Positions 53,101 through 64,000 of a DNA stretch of 64,000 nt are shown here, in pieces. Below the pieces are notes generated by a model, which did not search any database, was not told the DNA's origin, and saw only the letters and a program-made list of their open reading frames with translations. This DNA comes from Pseudoscleropodium purum (taxonomy: Eukaryota; Streptophyta; Bryopsida; Hypnales; Brachytheciaceae), in contig OZ017799.1 in assembly GCA_963969395.1 (NCBI GenBank), positions 2,792,501 through 2,856,500 of the forward strand. The letters are read 5' to 3'. The position numbers and the translations under genes were made by a program. Each line of letters begins with the position of its first letter. Within the stretch, counting starts at the first letter, position 1.

Positions 53101-53667
53101 GTAAGGCATGTCTGCATTCAATCATATAGTTCAAAATTTAAACATTTGTCTTTTTCGTTTTTTTGTGAAGGAAAGGCAATTGAATGAATTCCAAATAAAA
53201 TCTAAAAAGAGAAAAAAAAAAACTAAAAACCTTGTCTTCAAGGAACAAAAGACCACTTCACATTGGAAACCAAACAAATAAAATAAAAATAAAAATTGAG
53301 CACGTTGATTGGCGGCCATGGCCAAATGCACTGAGTATACGGTCAAGTACTAAGTCTCAAGCATGGCTTGGTAAGGGAGTTGACTGTGCATTTGGACTCC
53401 GGTTCTGAGGTACTGGCTCTGAAAAGAGCTCATGTGCATATTTAAATTTTCTTTTGAACAAATGAAACACTTAGAGACAATTCAAATTTTAGCATAGTTT
53501 CCTTTACTAACTTCCAAAATTAAAATAAAATATGATTATTAATTTGATTTATATTTTGCAGTAAAATCATAAGATCATTATATATAAATGGGGTGGTAGA
53601 AAGTAGAATAACCCATATGAGATATGTCACGTTAGTAGGAGCTTAATCATCCTTAGTGAAGTCAAAA
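50101..53667. other. Gene-poor AT-rich stretch
   Basis: No supported gene. It contains nested copies of one repeat family in both orientations (51395-52830), detailed separately. Frames here are short and AT-driven. Confidence 0.5.
51395..52830. repeat. Nested direct and inverted repeat block
   Basis: About 51745-52060 is an imperfect inverted copy of 52535-52830 (shared block TTTCTTTGCATAATGTAG), while about 51395-51640 is a direct copy of 52310-52540 (shared block GAGGAGGGGTGCA versus CAAGGAGGGGTGCA). The 52.5-kb arm also matches 32500-32770. This looks like a decayed mobile element with a head-to-head duplication. Confidence 0.65.
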
Positions 53668-53670
53668 TTA

Positions 53671-54013
53671 GGGGCGCTTTCCACATGGGCCGACCAAGTC
53701 AAGAGGCTGTGGGAGTTCATGGCCAAACTTTGGGCAAGAGTCCAAAGAAATGGGCAATAAATGGGCAATTTGACGGACTCTCAACCAAAGTTTGGGTCAC
53801 CACTTTGTGGCAACCTAAACTTTGGTTGAGAGTCCATCATGAGGCCATTGCCACGTAAGAGCTTGGGCTTCCATGTAGGCACTTTGGAGGGCGACGGACT
53901 TTGGATTGTGCCACCTTATGTGAAGGGTTGAGAAGCCAAAGTCGGGGTTTTCTTAAATTTGATTGGTGGAGGCCAACGGACTCTCAACCTTGGGCCCATG
54001 TGTGAAGCGGCCC
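53671..54013. mobile_element. PIF/Harbinger (Tourist)-like MITE
   Basis: A 343-bp non-coding element with ~20-bp terminal inverted repeats (GGGGCGCTTTCCACATGGGCC at the left; the right end reads GGCCCATGTGTGAAGCGGCCC). It is flanked by the 3-bp duplication TTA (53668-53670 and 54014-54016), as expected for PIF/Harbinger. Inside is a ~22-bp inverted repeat (ACTCTCAACCAAAGTTT and its inverse, about 53775-53845) and a third copy of the ACTCTCAACC motif near the right end. Confidence 0.85.
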
Positions 54014-54207
54014 TTAACATATCCCCCATTAGAAGATTTTTGGGGCCTCTAGATGCTTGTAAGTTATCATAGCCTACGAATGCAGGAAACAGGTTCGGCG
54101 CAGCGGTTTGACCTGGCTGAGACCTTGCCACATCATTGATCAAATTTTTATTTTTTCATTTGCAAACTAAATTTTTATTTATTTATTTATGAAAAAAAAA
54201 ATTCTAA

Positions 54208-54262
54208 TAGCGGGCTATTCCCCTCGCTACAGGGAACAACTGCGGGGGAACAAGCCCGAAAC
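54208..54262. repeat. GC-rich hairpin
   Basis: CGGGCTATTCCCCTCGC and the inverse GCGGGGGAACAAGCCCG face each other around a ~16-nt loop in otherwise AT-rich DNA. Possibly the remnant of a small foldback element. Confidence 0.55.
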
Positions 54263-57119
54263 AAGCTTCTGGACCCCCCAAAACTCTTCTAATGCATAGG
54301 TTATTCTACCTCCTACCACCACAAATATATATAAATAGATTCTCTTTTCCCTTGAACTCATAGATTATGATACCTAAGTTCAAAGTGCTCTCAAATGCAT
54401 GAGAAGATTTTTGTTGAAAAACTTAAAGTTAAAGTGTTTGTAGTTAATAACAAAACAATTTAAGCTTGGTGCCCTTTTAAGCTAGTGTGTGGATGATCAG
54501 AGAATATGGTGATGTGGTGGATTGGTTCTCTCGGTTGCGGTGTTGAACACTCTTGGTGTGTTTGTTTGGCCATTTTGCAGTGGGGCAAATTACTAAGCTT
54601 ACCACCTGGCCCTGCCCGGACACATTAGAAGAGCACATCAAGCAGCTCAATATTGCATCTCCCTCATGTGCCAGCTGTGGGGATGCTCTAACTTAACACA
54701 CAGAAGTTTTTGTTTTGTTTTTCTTTGGAACACATACAAGTTTTGATAGCACTTCTGTTCACATATAGGACAAAAATATAACTTAAAGAATATCAAAATG
54801 ACAAAAAGAATTTACTGTTTGCTCCTTTGGCAAACCTCACGAAGCACGAGGCAGCTCACTGTTGTGGATTATTGTGATTAAAAACTTGGCTTTTTTTCAT
54901 TGGATACCCTCGAAGTCAGTTGTGTACACCAGTTCTAAAAGCTTTCCTTGTGGGAAAAAAAACAATGCAGAAACTGATGTGAAAAAACATTTCAAAATGG
55001 ATTATTGATAACATTGTTTACCAAGGAGGCTGCCTGAGGTCCCTTTTGCATCCTTGAAAATGGGACTTCTACTGTGAACAAAATTGTCTTATTCATGGCT
55101 CCTCAGCCAACCTCCGAAGCATCTTGAGTTTTTCCTGCTTTGTATTCCAGGTGGAAATGGAGACATTTTATAGTCTCATGCAGTTTGTGTTGAACATGGG
55201 TGTCACTATAATCTTCATATCATCTTGGTTTTGAATATTGTTATTGTAATCCCAAACCGAACTGATTTCAAATTTACCATACTATCTTTGATGCAACTAT
55301 CTTTGATGCAGACAAGTGTTGCAATAGTAAGCTACTGTAGAACAACCCAATGTTGTCAGTCACCCAATTCTAACATCTATTGGATCTTCCCATGTGTATC
55401 AGTTACCAGCTAACCCTTTATCACAATCTTAGCAATCCTTTGGCATCATTACATTGCACTTGGAGAAGACACACTTGAGTATGTGGTTTACCATGGGTCT
55501 ACTTACATTTTACCAAAGTATCAACAAACTTTGAAAAATCACAAGAAATTCATTTCTTTATAAAATGTTTTGATTCTACATGCAAATGGTTTCTTTCAAA
55601 CTTCTCAATCTCTCAAAGAGACATGAGTTCACAAATAGCTTCTCCAGGATCCCTAAATGACAATATGCTTGGTAATAGGCATGCTTACCTTAACGTTCAA
55701 TTAAAGTATCATAGTTGTTAACCAACTTTAGAGGTTTCAATTTTTTAAACCTAGCTTTATATCATTATCATGAGTGCAATTCAAAATGTCACAAGAGTAC
55801 CATTAATCCAATTCAAAAATTTGGAATCTACTAGTAGCTACAATAATGGTTCAATATACAACTATTGCAATTTCAATAATTCCAATTGGAGTCGGAGAGT
55901 TGAAATTAGTAAAATTAATTATTGTAACGCTTGAGGTTCTAAAAAGTATAAGATCATGAACTTCATTCTTTTTTGTAGTATTGTGTTGGATTCTTGAGCT
56001 ATATATACAATCATTGTAATTTCTACAATTTGTTTGGATAATAGCTTAAGTGCTAACACACATAAATTAAAAAACTTCATCAACCATTCAACAATTGGAC
56101 AATTTTATCTAATACCATTCAATATAACAATCTAATACGCATTTCCAAAAATTGAAACTCATAAAAATACATTGATTTCCATAAGGCATTCCTAATTTTA
56201 TTGATATTTTTGTTTCGTTGTTAATTTTGGAACTAATAACCTCAAGCTCAATGCTACCGTTTGAAAATGAATAGCATTACCTATGTAGTATCTTTAAAAT
56301 TCAAATCATACCTAATATTAGGCTTGTGTCATCTACAGTCATTTGCTAGAGTCCACCCCACTTTTTCAAAAAACACTCAAGTACAAAATATAGCTTCTTG
56401 GTCAAATTAGTGCATCATAAATTTTGCATTGAAACAATTCACCAGACATTTCATTTTCATCTTTTTATTTATGTAAAATTAGAACTTGAAGTTACTATCA
56501 TTTGAAGGACATTAAAATCACATGGAATGAAAACAACGAGATTTGGATTAGGTCTTCGGATCACTCAAATAAAGTGCATTAGAAGCAAACTAAAGGACAT
56601 AAATTTTATTCTACAACAATAAATCATGCTTAAGAGAGAAAAATATGGAAATCACACAATGAATTTTCAAAATTTGGCTAAAATATTTCATGATTTTTCT
56701 TTTTAAAATATGATTTTTCTTAGCTCCTTATCATTTTTGTCTTCTAGCCTAATTTTCATCAACTCTCTTTCATTTGTTAACAATCTAAATCCAAATAATA
56801 TTCCAATTAATTAAAGTGATATTTAACTAGCTTCCAATGATAATAATCTCAAGCAGGGCTTTTTTTTGGGACTAGTGTCCCCCTGCTGGCTTCACTTCAG
56901 AGGCCAGTTTTGGGAGGGATGAAGCCAAATGGGTTAGTTTTCTAACAGTCAAGCAAAATTTCGCCAAAAATGAAAGCCCTAATTTCAAGTTCTAATTTTA
57001 CATCAATGAATCAAAAGTTAGTAAAATATTTTGTGAGCCGTTTGCAATGCTAGATTGATGATGCCCTAAGTAAGATAGGGTGCACTGGAAGTGACCCTAC
57101 TCTAAAAGCCCCCTCTAAT

Positions 57120-57330
57120 AGAAAGTTACATTTGTTGTCTTCAATGTACCAAAAATGTACATTTAAGGATGGGGTCACTTTCAAGAACGATTGTATTTCA
57201 ACTTCAAAAATTAGTAACTAATTTCACAAAGGTTCATAAAATATGAAACAACTAGGGTTAGATGCCAATTCCATTTTTCTTCCTATGAAAATTTATTGAA
57301 AATTATTTCAAGAAGTTTAGCTTCCCCCCC
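57120..57330 (+). repeat. Dispersed repeat copy
   Basis: Direct relative of 11270-11500 and inverse relative of 5936-6080. The conserved block is 'AAATATGAAACAACT.GGGTTAG' followed by 'GATGCCAATTCCATTT'. Non-coding. Confidence 0.65.
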
Positions 57331-60241
57331 AAAGCAATCAGCTCTTCAAAAGTTGCTTTAGGAGCATACTACCTTAGTCTGAGATGCTCTATGATATTGC
57401 TTCCAAGCAGTTGTTGCAAAAAGAGTGAGGTTTACTCCAAAACTGTCACCTTACTTTAAAAAATGTCACTTTACTTTTAAAAATGTCACCTTCTTTTAAA
57501 AATTGTCACCTTATTCTAATTTTTGCCCCTAATTCATGGTTGATTACTTGTATAATTTTTGACCCATTGTCGTCAATTTTGGAGTCTTTCAGTTCAAATT
57601 TCAATTTCAATTTGTCAAATTTACTCAGCTGATTAGAAACCAAAAGTTCCCGTGTTTTCTCTGAAACTCGGAGTAGTTGACCCACCTTACAATAAACAAT
57701 AGTTGGGGGGTGACAAAGATCTTGAAATTGTTTTTACATTTTCAACAGATGGCAGCATGTATTGTGCCCAATGTCACGTGCCCCTGGGATCCGCTGGAGT
57801 AAGGGTCACGGATTTGCCCTAATTTATTCTTTTTATTTTTGCATAGTGCTGCAACATCCATTTGTAGCATTTGTTTAACCATCTTTTCTGGAAATGATTA
57901 CATATTCACCAAAGAAGTACCAACCATGCCCTCACCTACGATAGTGCATGTGACACTAATTTATTAGACTTTTATTATTTTGAAATTGGTATACCATACC
58001 TTGAGGTTAAGTTTGTCATAGCCAATTCAAAATCATTTATTTTTCACAAAAATCCCTTTTATTAGTAGCTTTTAGAATTTCTAAAAATTCGTTATGGAGC
58101 AAAAAAGAATATTTCATTCATTTTACAAGTAGGGACCTCTAGCTAGCCTTATAGTCATGTAGACATGTGTAGTAATTGCATCTTTCAATTTTATCTTGGG
58201 ACTTGAATTTTAGTATAGTTAAGGAGGTTTTACTAACAGTTACAACTACTTCTACATAGTATTTGGGAGCCCCACACCTGGGCGAACCCTAAGAGTCCCG
58301 TCCTAGGTGAGCTCCTTGGGAGCCCCGCCTTCATTTTTTTTTTAAATTTAATTTCATGGGGATCTTTTTCTAAGATTCAAATTATTTTCATCAATATTTT
58401 CGGCACTTTTTAAATATGTCATGCTTGAATTTCTAAATTTTTTATTATAGGCCATATTCATTTATTTTTATTTTATTTTTTAATGAATTTGACCGAGCAT
58501 AGTGTACAGGAGGTAATCCATTCTTGATTGTCAACCCTATTTTGGCAATATAGGCTATTCTCTTTCTATGCAAGAAAATGAGCAACAATTAATTATGGCA
58601 TAGTTCCCAACAAAGTTGTGGCACATTATGATTGGCTTACAAGACTCTTAGTATTGCAATTAGCCCTTGGTTGGAAAGAGGGAGGTCTATATCATCATCA
58701 TGGGAGAAAGTCCATCTTCCACTAAAAATTCATAGTAATTCTATGTTGCGGAAAAAAAATTTGGAAAATTATACAAATCTTCTACTACCTATTTTTATAG
58801 ATGAAAATTTGTATCCTTTGAAGAAATCTACCTTGTAGACACTAGAAACTACATAAGTAGTCAAGAATGAGTTGCCTCTTTTATGTTGAGTTAGTAATGT
58901 GTTGTACCATTTTCATACAATAAAATGTTATAATGATACAAATTTTGTAAGTGATACTAATTTTGCATCTTTACTAATAGGTTAGGATAAAGAAATTTAT
59001 ATTGATAGAGAAACCTTCTTACACACTTCTCCCCAATTTTATTCAATAAAAAATATATTTTATTTGTGGCATTGGGATCATAGCATTCTATAACAATGAT
59101 TTTGGATTTCTATAATAATTCTATAGAAATCCTAATAATATAGGTTCAAATGTAGTAAGTATCACTTTTATAGATATAGAACTTAAGCTACATCAATCTT
59201 AGAGGTACAATCATTCTCTCCTAGATACTTGGATTTTCTTCACTTTATCTAGGATCCTTCTAAAACTAACAAAGAATATTGTGTTATTTCCTAACTCCAA
59301 ATCCAAATGCATTGACAAATTAATTTTTTTGTATGTTTATATTGCTAAATTTGTTCATATTCATTTGATCAATTTTCTTAGCCAAAAATCCTTGAATGGT
59401 TGTCTTAGGTGGTGGTGCATTCAACCTTTGAAGATAGTTTGGAATATAAAGAGCACTTTAAAGGAATCCTACACAAATAGAAAATTAGAGAAAAGGCAAT
59501 GAGGTATGGTGTTCATAATATGGACCAATGGTTCTATGACTATATTTTATTAACAAAACACTCTAAAATTACCGATTCAAGGGCAAAATAATTTTTTCTT
59601 TGTATATTAATCTTGCTAGTTAACTATGATCAAGATAACTTTGATAAAGTAAAGAAGAAATGTTTTTATTTTTCTAACTTTAACATATAAACTAATCAAA
59701 TTTTGTTTTTATTTATTTTTTAATTGTAGATTGTATTCCAAAGTAGATAATCAAACTTTGACTCTTCATTACTTCAATTTGAGCACTAAAATTTTATTTA
59801 AAAAAATTAGAATATTGAATTAAAAATCTAGCTAAGAAATAAATTTCAAAATGATTAATATTAATTAATTAAAACTTCATTTTTATAATTTCTGAAAAAA
59901 TTGAGTAGAAGTAGGGTATAAGACAGAAGGAAAATTTAAACCATTAATAGTTCTAAAATTGGAATAGAAATATGTCAATCCTAACAATTAGTAAGATTGG
60001 AGTAGTAAGAACTTGAAACCATATAGAGGGGTTTTGCATTTATCACATACCAATTTTTTTGTCACAATGCACTACTTTTTAAGAATTTTGAAAATTCATA
60101 TTGTTAAATGCACATTGAATTTGGGATAGAATTTTTTTAACTGGGTCTATTCAAGGACACATGTGAAAATTATTTTGATGAATCCTTTGGTCTATAATTG
60201 ACTTCACACAATTGTCACATATGATCAAATTTTGTCATATA

Positions 60242-60260
60242 GATATATATATATATATAT
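60242..60260. repeat. (AT)n microsatellite
   Basis: An uninterrupted AT run of about nine units. Confidence 0.85.
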
Positions 60261-60989
60261 AATTAATTTTTTCTTGAAATGTGTCTTTGGTTACAACTAG
60301 GGTAGCTGAAATTATCTTTGTTTTGATTATTTAAAAAAATTTAACCATAGTATCATAAAGATAACACTTTGAAGTATATTGAGCCTTCTTTAGTTTCAAA
60401 ATGATACAAGTTAGTGATTTTAATTAAGATATTTACTTGGAAACTTAAAAAAAAAGTTTCTTTAATGTAAGTTTCTAAATGCATAGTTTATCTTTTAAGT
60501 TTTTCATAGTAAAAGGTATGTGTCTTAAAACTTATTCAGGTTCATGAATTTCTTGTAGAATTAGTTGACAATTCATGAAAAAAAATTAAAGACTATAAAC
60601 CTCAAGTTTAAAAAGACTTTTTTGTTGCACAACTTGCCAATGTTTAGATCCAAAAGGCTAAATGGACATACCTTTGTAACTACTAATCCAAATTGTATGA
60701 AATTTGGCTTGCACTCAAAAAAATTTGTGTATGCATCTAAGTATAAAATTTCACCAAAAAAAAGTATAAAATTTCAGCCATAGAATAAAAAAATGGGCAT
60801 TGCAATTGCATGTCCAAAATCATTAAAGCCACTAAAACTTCCCTCTTTGTCCTTCATAGATTAAAGGGCTCTAAAAAAATTACGACTATTGAACCAAGAT
60901 GCAAAGAATAATATATATCTTTCTAGCATGCAATCAATAGTTAATCACACAAGATTTCCAATCTTCTTTTCAATTTTGAGAGAGAGATT

Positions 60990-61800
60990 TTTGGTTATAT
61001 AGAAATTTTGGGCAGGTATGTGTAACTAAAGATCTTCATATTTTTAACCCAAATTTTTATAGAAGGTGAGGACAAGGAATATCTTTGATATGCACAAAAT
61101 TTTATGACATTTGGAAATAGGAGTCGAAAGTTATAGCCTAATATGTTTTTTTTTGCAAATGGGCAATTTGAGCATATAAGAAAAATCCAATTTTTTCAGA
61201 AATAAAAATTTGAAATTGATTTTTTCAAGTTACATATATGTGAAAAGCTTTGAATTATTCTATTTTGATTGATGAGGATTAATGAGGATTTTTTGTTTGT
61301 AGGTAGTTATGGATTTTCTATTCTAAAATAAACTTTGAAGTCCTTTATCTTAGTCAATTTTCAAATATTTCTGAAAAAAATATAATCATAGGATGTAGAT
61401 TTTTAATTGCAACATTGCAACCATTGGTATTGGCATTTTTCAATTTTATAATTTAATTCTTAACAATTTAGTATTTTAATTCATTCTCTACTATTGTCTA
61501 CTAACTAATTTTTTTCCTATATGTTGTACAATTCCAAATGATTTGAAAATTTTCAAGCTTGTAGACAACAAGAAGAAGAATTCATAGAAGCAATACCATT
61601 TTGGACGTTTTTTTGTAGAAAAGTGAGCTTGTGAAGTGTAGCTACCTTCTTTTTGTAGGGCCAAATAAATGATATTAATGAATTTGAATGCTTATATCTT
61701 GCAATCCACACAGTGGAAATTTCTGAAATTTTTACCATATGTTTTTGAGCCAATATACTACAAGATCTTATGCTTACATGTATCCAAAAATGTTTTTTTT
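60990..61800 (+). repeat. Dispersed repeat copy 2
   Basis: Diverged direct relative of 34080-34990, with blocks in the same order and only small gaps. No intact frame, so the source family cannot be named. Confidence 0.7.
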
Positions 61801-64000
61801 TTCAAAAATTTGTTATTTATATTGTAAATGGCAGTTTTTGAGCATTTTTGGTAATAATATAGTTGTAGAACTTTAAGCATTAAATCAAAATTAAACAAAA
61901 AAATGTTTATGAAAATAATTGATGATGGTTGCTCTAAATTCAAGGGGAAGACACCCATAATTCTACTTGTGTTAACGCTATGTATAGCATGTAAGAGTAC
62001 TTCCACCACACGAGAAAGAAAAGGGAACCCTTTGTCAAAAAAAACGTGAATGAACTCTATGGCAAATGTTTGATGCTGCAATAGAACATTTCTACTTATT
62101 GTTACTAAGGATAGTTTTGTCAAAAGCAATAAAAGTCTTTAGTCACAACTAAAATTACAGGAGTGTCTTTGTTAAATATGACATTTACTTCAAGAGGACA
62201 CAAATAATATAGGATGAAGGTTATTTCCATGTTGCATATAACATGCACTAGTACAAATATAGGTCCAATAGTGTAGGAAATTGTGTCACTTCTACATTAA
62301 AGTTGTTAGAGATAATACAATTTTTGTTCATTATGAAAATAATTGAAAACAATTGTGGCAAAGTTGTATTGGTTTTGTTCTTTTGTTAGTCTAAACAGAT
62401 GCCAAATATAAATCTAACAAAATCTTGCATACAATATGATTATGTTGGCCCTAATCAATAGAAATAGTGTCTCCATGCATTACAGATACATATAGAATAT
62501 GAGATAATTTGGAGCAAGGTGGAAGCACAACCACTCAAAATTATGGCATCCAAATAAACTCAAAAAATATGATCTTATTGGAGCTTTAGATCTCATTTAA
62601 GCACAAGAATTCAACTTTTTCAAAAAAAATTATGACTAAGAAATTGTGGAAATTCAATCTTGAATGCCTAATGCAAGTAGCTATAATACAAACCCAAATT
62701 CATTCAAATTGCATCAAATTGAAGAGTGATAGTAATCTAAATTGAGGATGAGAATGTGTAATCCAATCGGTGATAGTAGATTTAGTTCTATTAAAAATTA
62801 TATTTGAGTACTTAAAAGGCATATTGTGATACAATAGTTATTAGCAATCAATGTTCCAATAGGGGGTCCAACAACCTCAAGATTCCAATTTGCCACATTG
62901 AATCAAATGCAATGAATGTATTTATGATAGAAATTCAAACCTCATTTGAATATATGAAATCAAATTTTCTCACTTCTTTGACTGTCAACATTAAAAATGT
63001 AGATGGTTGAGTTGACTTTTATTTGCAAAAATCCATTTGAGATTTGAAGCCTTCAATCAAAAGTTATAGGCAAAGTTTGAAGATGGGTGATTAATATGCA
63101 TCAATATTCTTCTATAAATTGTGTTTATAAATTTTGATTGAAGGCTTCAAGTAAGAAAAAAAATTGGAGTTGAAAGTCAATTTAATCATCTAAATTTTCT
63201 TCATTGACCAAGTTTTGAAAAAAGTTGACTTATCATGCTCAAATGAGGTCTAAACTTCTACTTAGAATATAAATACTGCTTTCTTGACTTGAAAATGAGC
63301 TCAAGTACATCCTTTTACATGGATTGATGTACTTCCTACAATTACATTGGTATAATGCATTTGTCTTCTCCCCAAATTGATTGGCTTGTGAAGCTATGCA
63401 AATTTTCACATATTTTAGTTATTTTTTTAGAAGTTTCTTTATCTTTCTAATTAGGTTTCTAGATAAGTTTTGCATACATTAGTCTTTGTATTTTGTGTTG
63501 CATTAACAAGGAAATTCTTGAAGCAATGTAAAGGTTGAACAATGAAGGGCCCTGCACTCAATAATTAATCTCTATCTATGTTAGCTTCTTTGTTCCATAT
63601 TGTGACAAAGTTTCTAGATAATTTGTAGCCTAGTATGTGTATTATTGCAAGGGGATTTTCGATGCAATATAGGAGTCCAAAAGAAGGTCATTGTAGACAA
63701 TAGCAAATTTTCACCCCGACATGTTTCTTCATCCTTAATGGTGATTAGGTTTCTCAATAAATTTGTAGATTCTTTTTGTGATATTGATAAGTTTTTTCAA
63801 AGCAATATTGACTAGAACATGAAGATATTGCAATCAATAGCTATAGTATGTCCTTGCTATTCTATAAAAAAAATTTAAAAGCATAGTACAACAACTAATG
63901 GTTGTGAATATTATTTGAGATTCCTCAAGGTTTTGACCACCAAAATTAATGTGTAGTAGCAATCCCATATTAAAAGTTGTAAGGTCAAAAATTTGAGTGC

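Larger units (their letters stand above)
54017..64000. other. Gene-poor AT-rich stretch
   Basis: No supported coding region, RNA gene or intact transposon. It holds a hairpin at 54.2 kb, a relative of the 11.3-kb/5.9-kb repeat at 57120-57330, an 11-bp repeat TTGGGAGCCCC at about 58265 and 58318, an (AT)n run at 60242-60260 and the second copy of a long dispersed repeat at 60990-61800. The larger frames (such as 61758-62129, minus) show no domain I recognise. Confidence 0.5.

Noticed and set aside
58260..58330. GC-rich block with repeated TTGGGAGCCCC, possibly tRNA- or SINE-like
   Set aside because: No cloverleaf, A-box/B-box pair or anticodon arm could be made out.
61758..62129. 123-codon minus-strand frame
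   Set aside because: It overlaps the end of a decayed dispersed repeat and shows no recognisable domain.

Overview
The window looks like nuclear DNA of a plant-lineage (streptophyte) organism, most likely a charophycean alga such as Charales. The chloroplast outer-envelope gene OEP7, the GT-AG introns, plant-type telo-box motifs and plant-type MITEs point to Viridiplantae. A multi-exon Rab23-like GTPase, a family I understand to be missing from land plants, argues for an algal relative. This assignment is inference; no rRNA or organelle marker is present. I saw no tRNA, rRNA or CRISPR array.

Layout. 1-3750: intergenic DNA and a 2.8-kb Tc1/mariner element with ~575-bp terminal inverted repeats, TA target duplications and a decayed transposase. 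4.2-5.5 kb: a small OEP7-like gene (minus strand) with diverged ~295-bp tandem repeats upstream. 9.8-15.25 kb: six exons of a Rab23-like GTPase (minus). 18.6-23.7 kb: eleven exons of a complete NCS2 nucleobase/urate permease (minus), with a minisatellite in its last intron and a tandem duplication upstream. 24-36.8 kb and 50.1-64 kb: AT-rich, gene-poor DNA with decayed dispersed repeats and three or more recognisable MITEs (hAT-like, CACTA-like and PIF/Harbinger-like).

The outstanding region is 36,847-50,100. This ~13.25-kb island is visibly richer in GC than its surroundings and is bounded by near-identical ~33-bp terminal inverted repeats. It carries (i) a minus-strand two-exon gene of the DUF7869 type, probably an RNase-H-like transposase; (ii) a divergent five-exon plus-strand gene of ~1,097 codons with a ParB/sulfiredoxin-like segment and a degenerate DNA-methyltransferase-like C-terminal motif; (iii) two FCP1/NLI-interacting-factor-like HAD domains that lack the catalytic aspartates; and (iv) about 27 copies of a 19-bp palindrome, TATCGGCTGSCAGCCGATA, found only inside the island. 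Every intron I could define in the element holds at least one palindrome. In three short introns (109-114 bp) it sits 51-54 nt after the 5' splice site. A large autonomous element with a ParB-like protein and many palindromic sites is my candidate for an undescribed system. In-frame TAG codons interrupt two of its coding regions, so this copy is either decaying or recoded.

Host genes (OEP7, Rab23, NCS2) appear unrelated to each other. Element genes appear to work together: two divergent transcription units share a 1.2-kb central promoter region rich in palindromes and half-sites.
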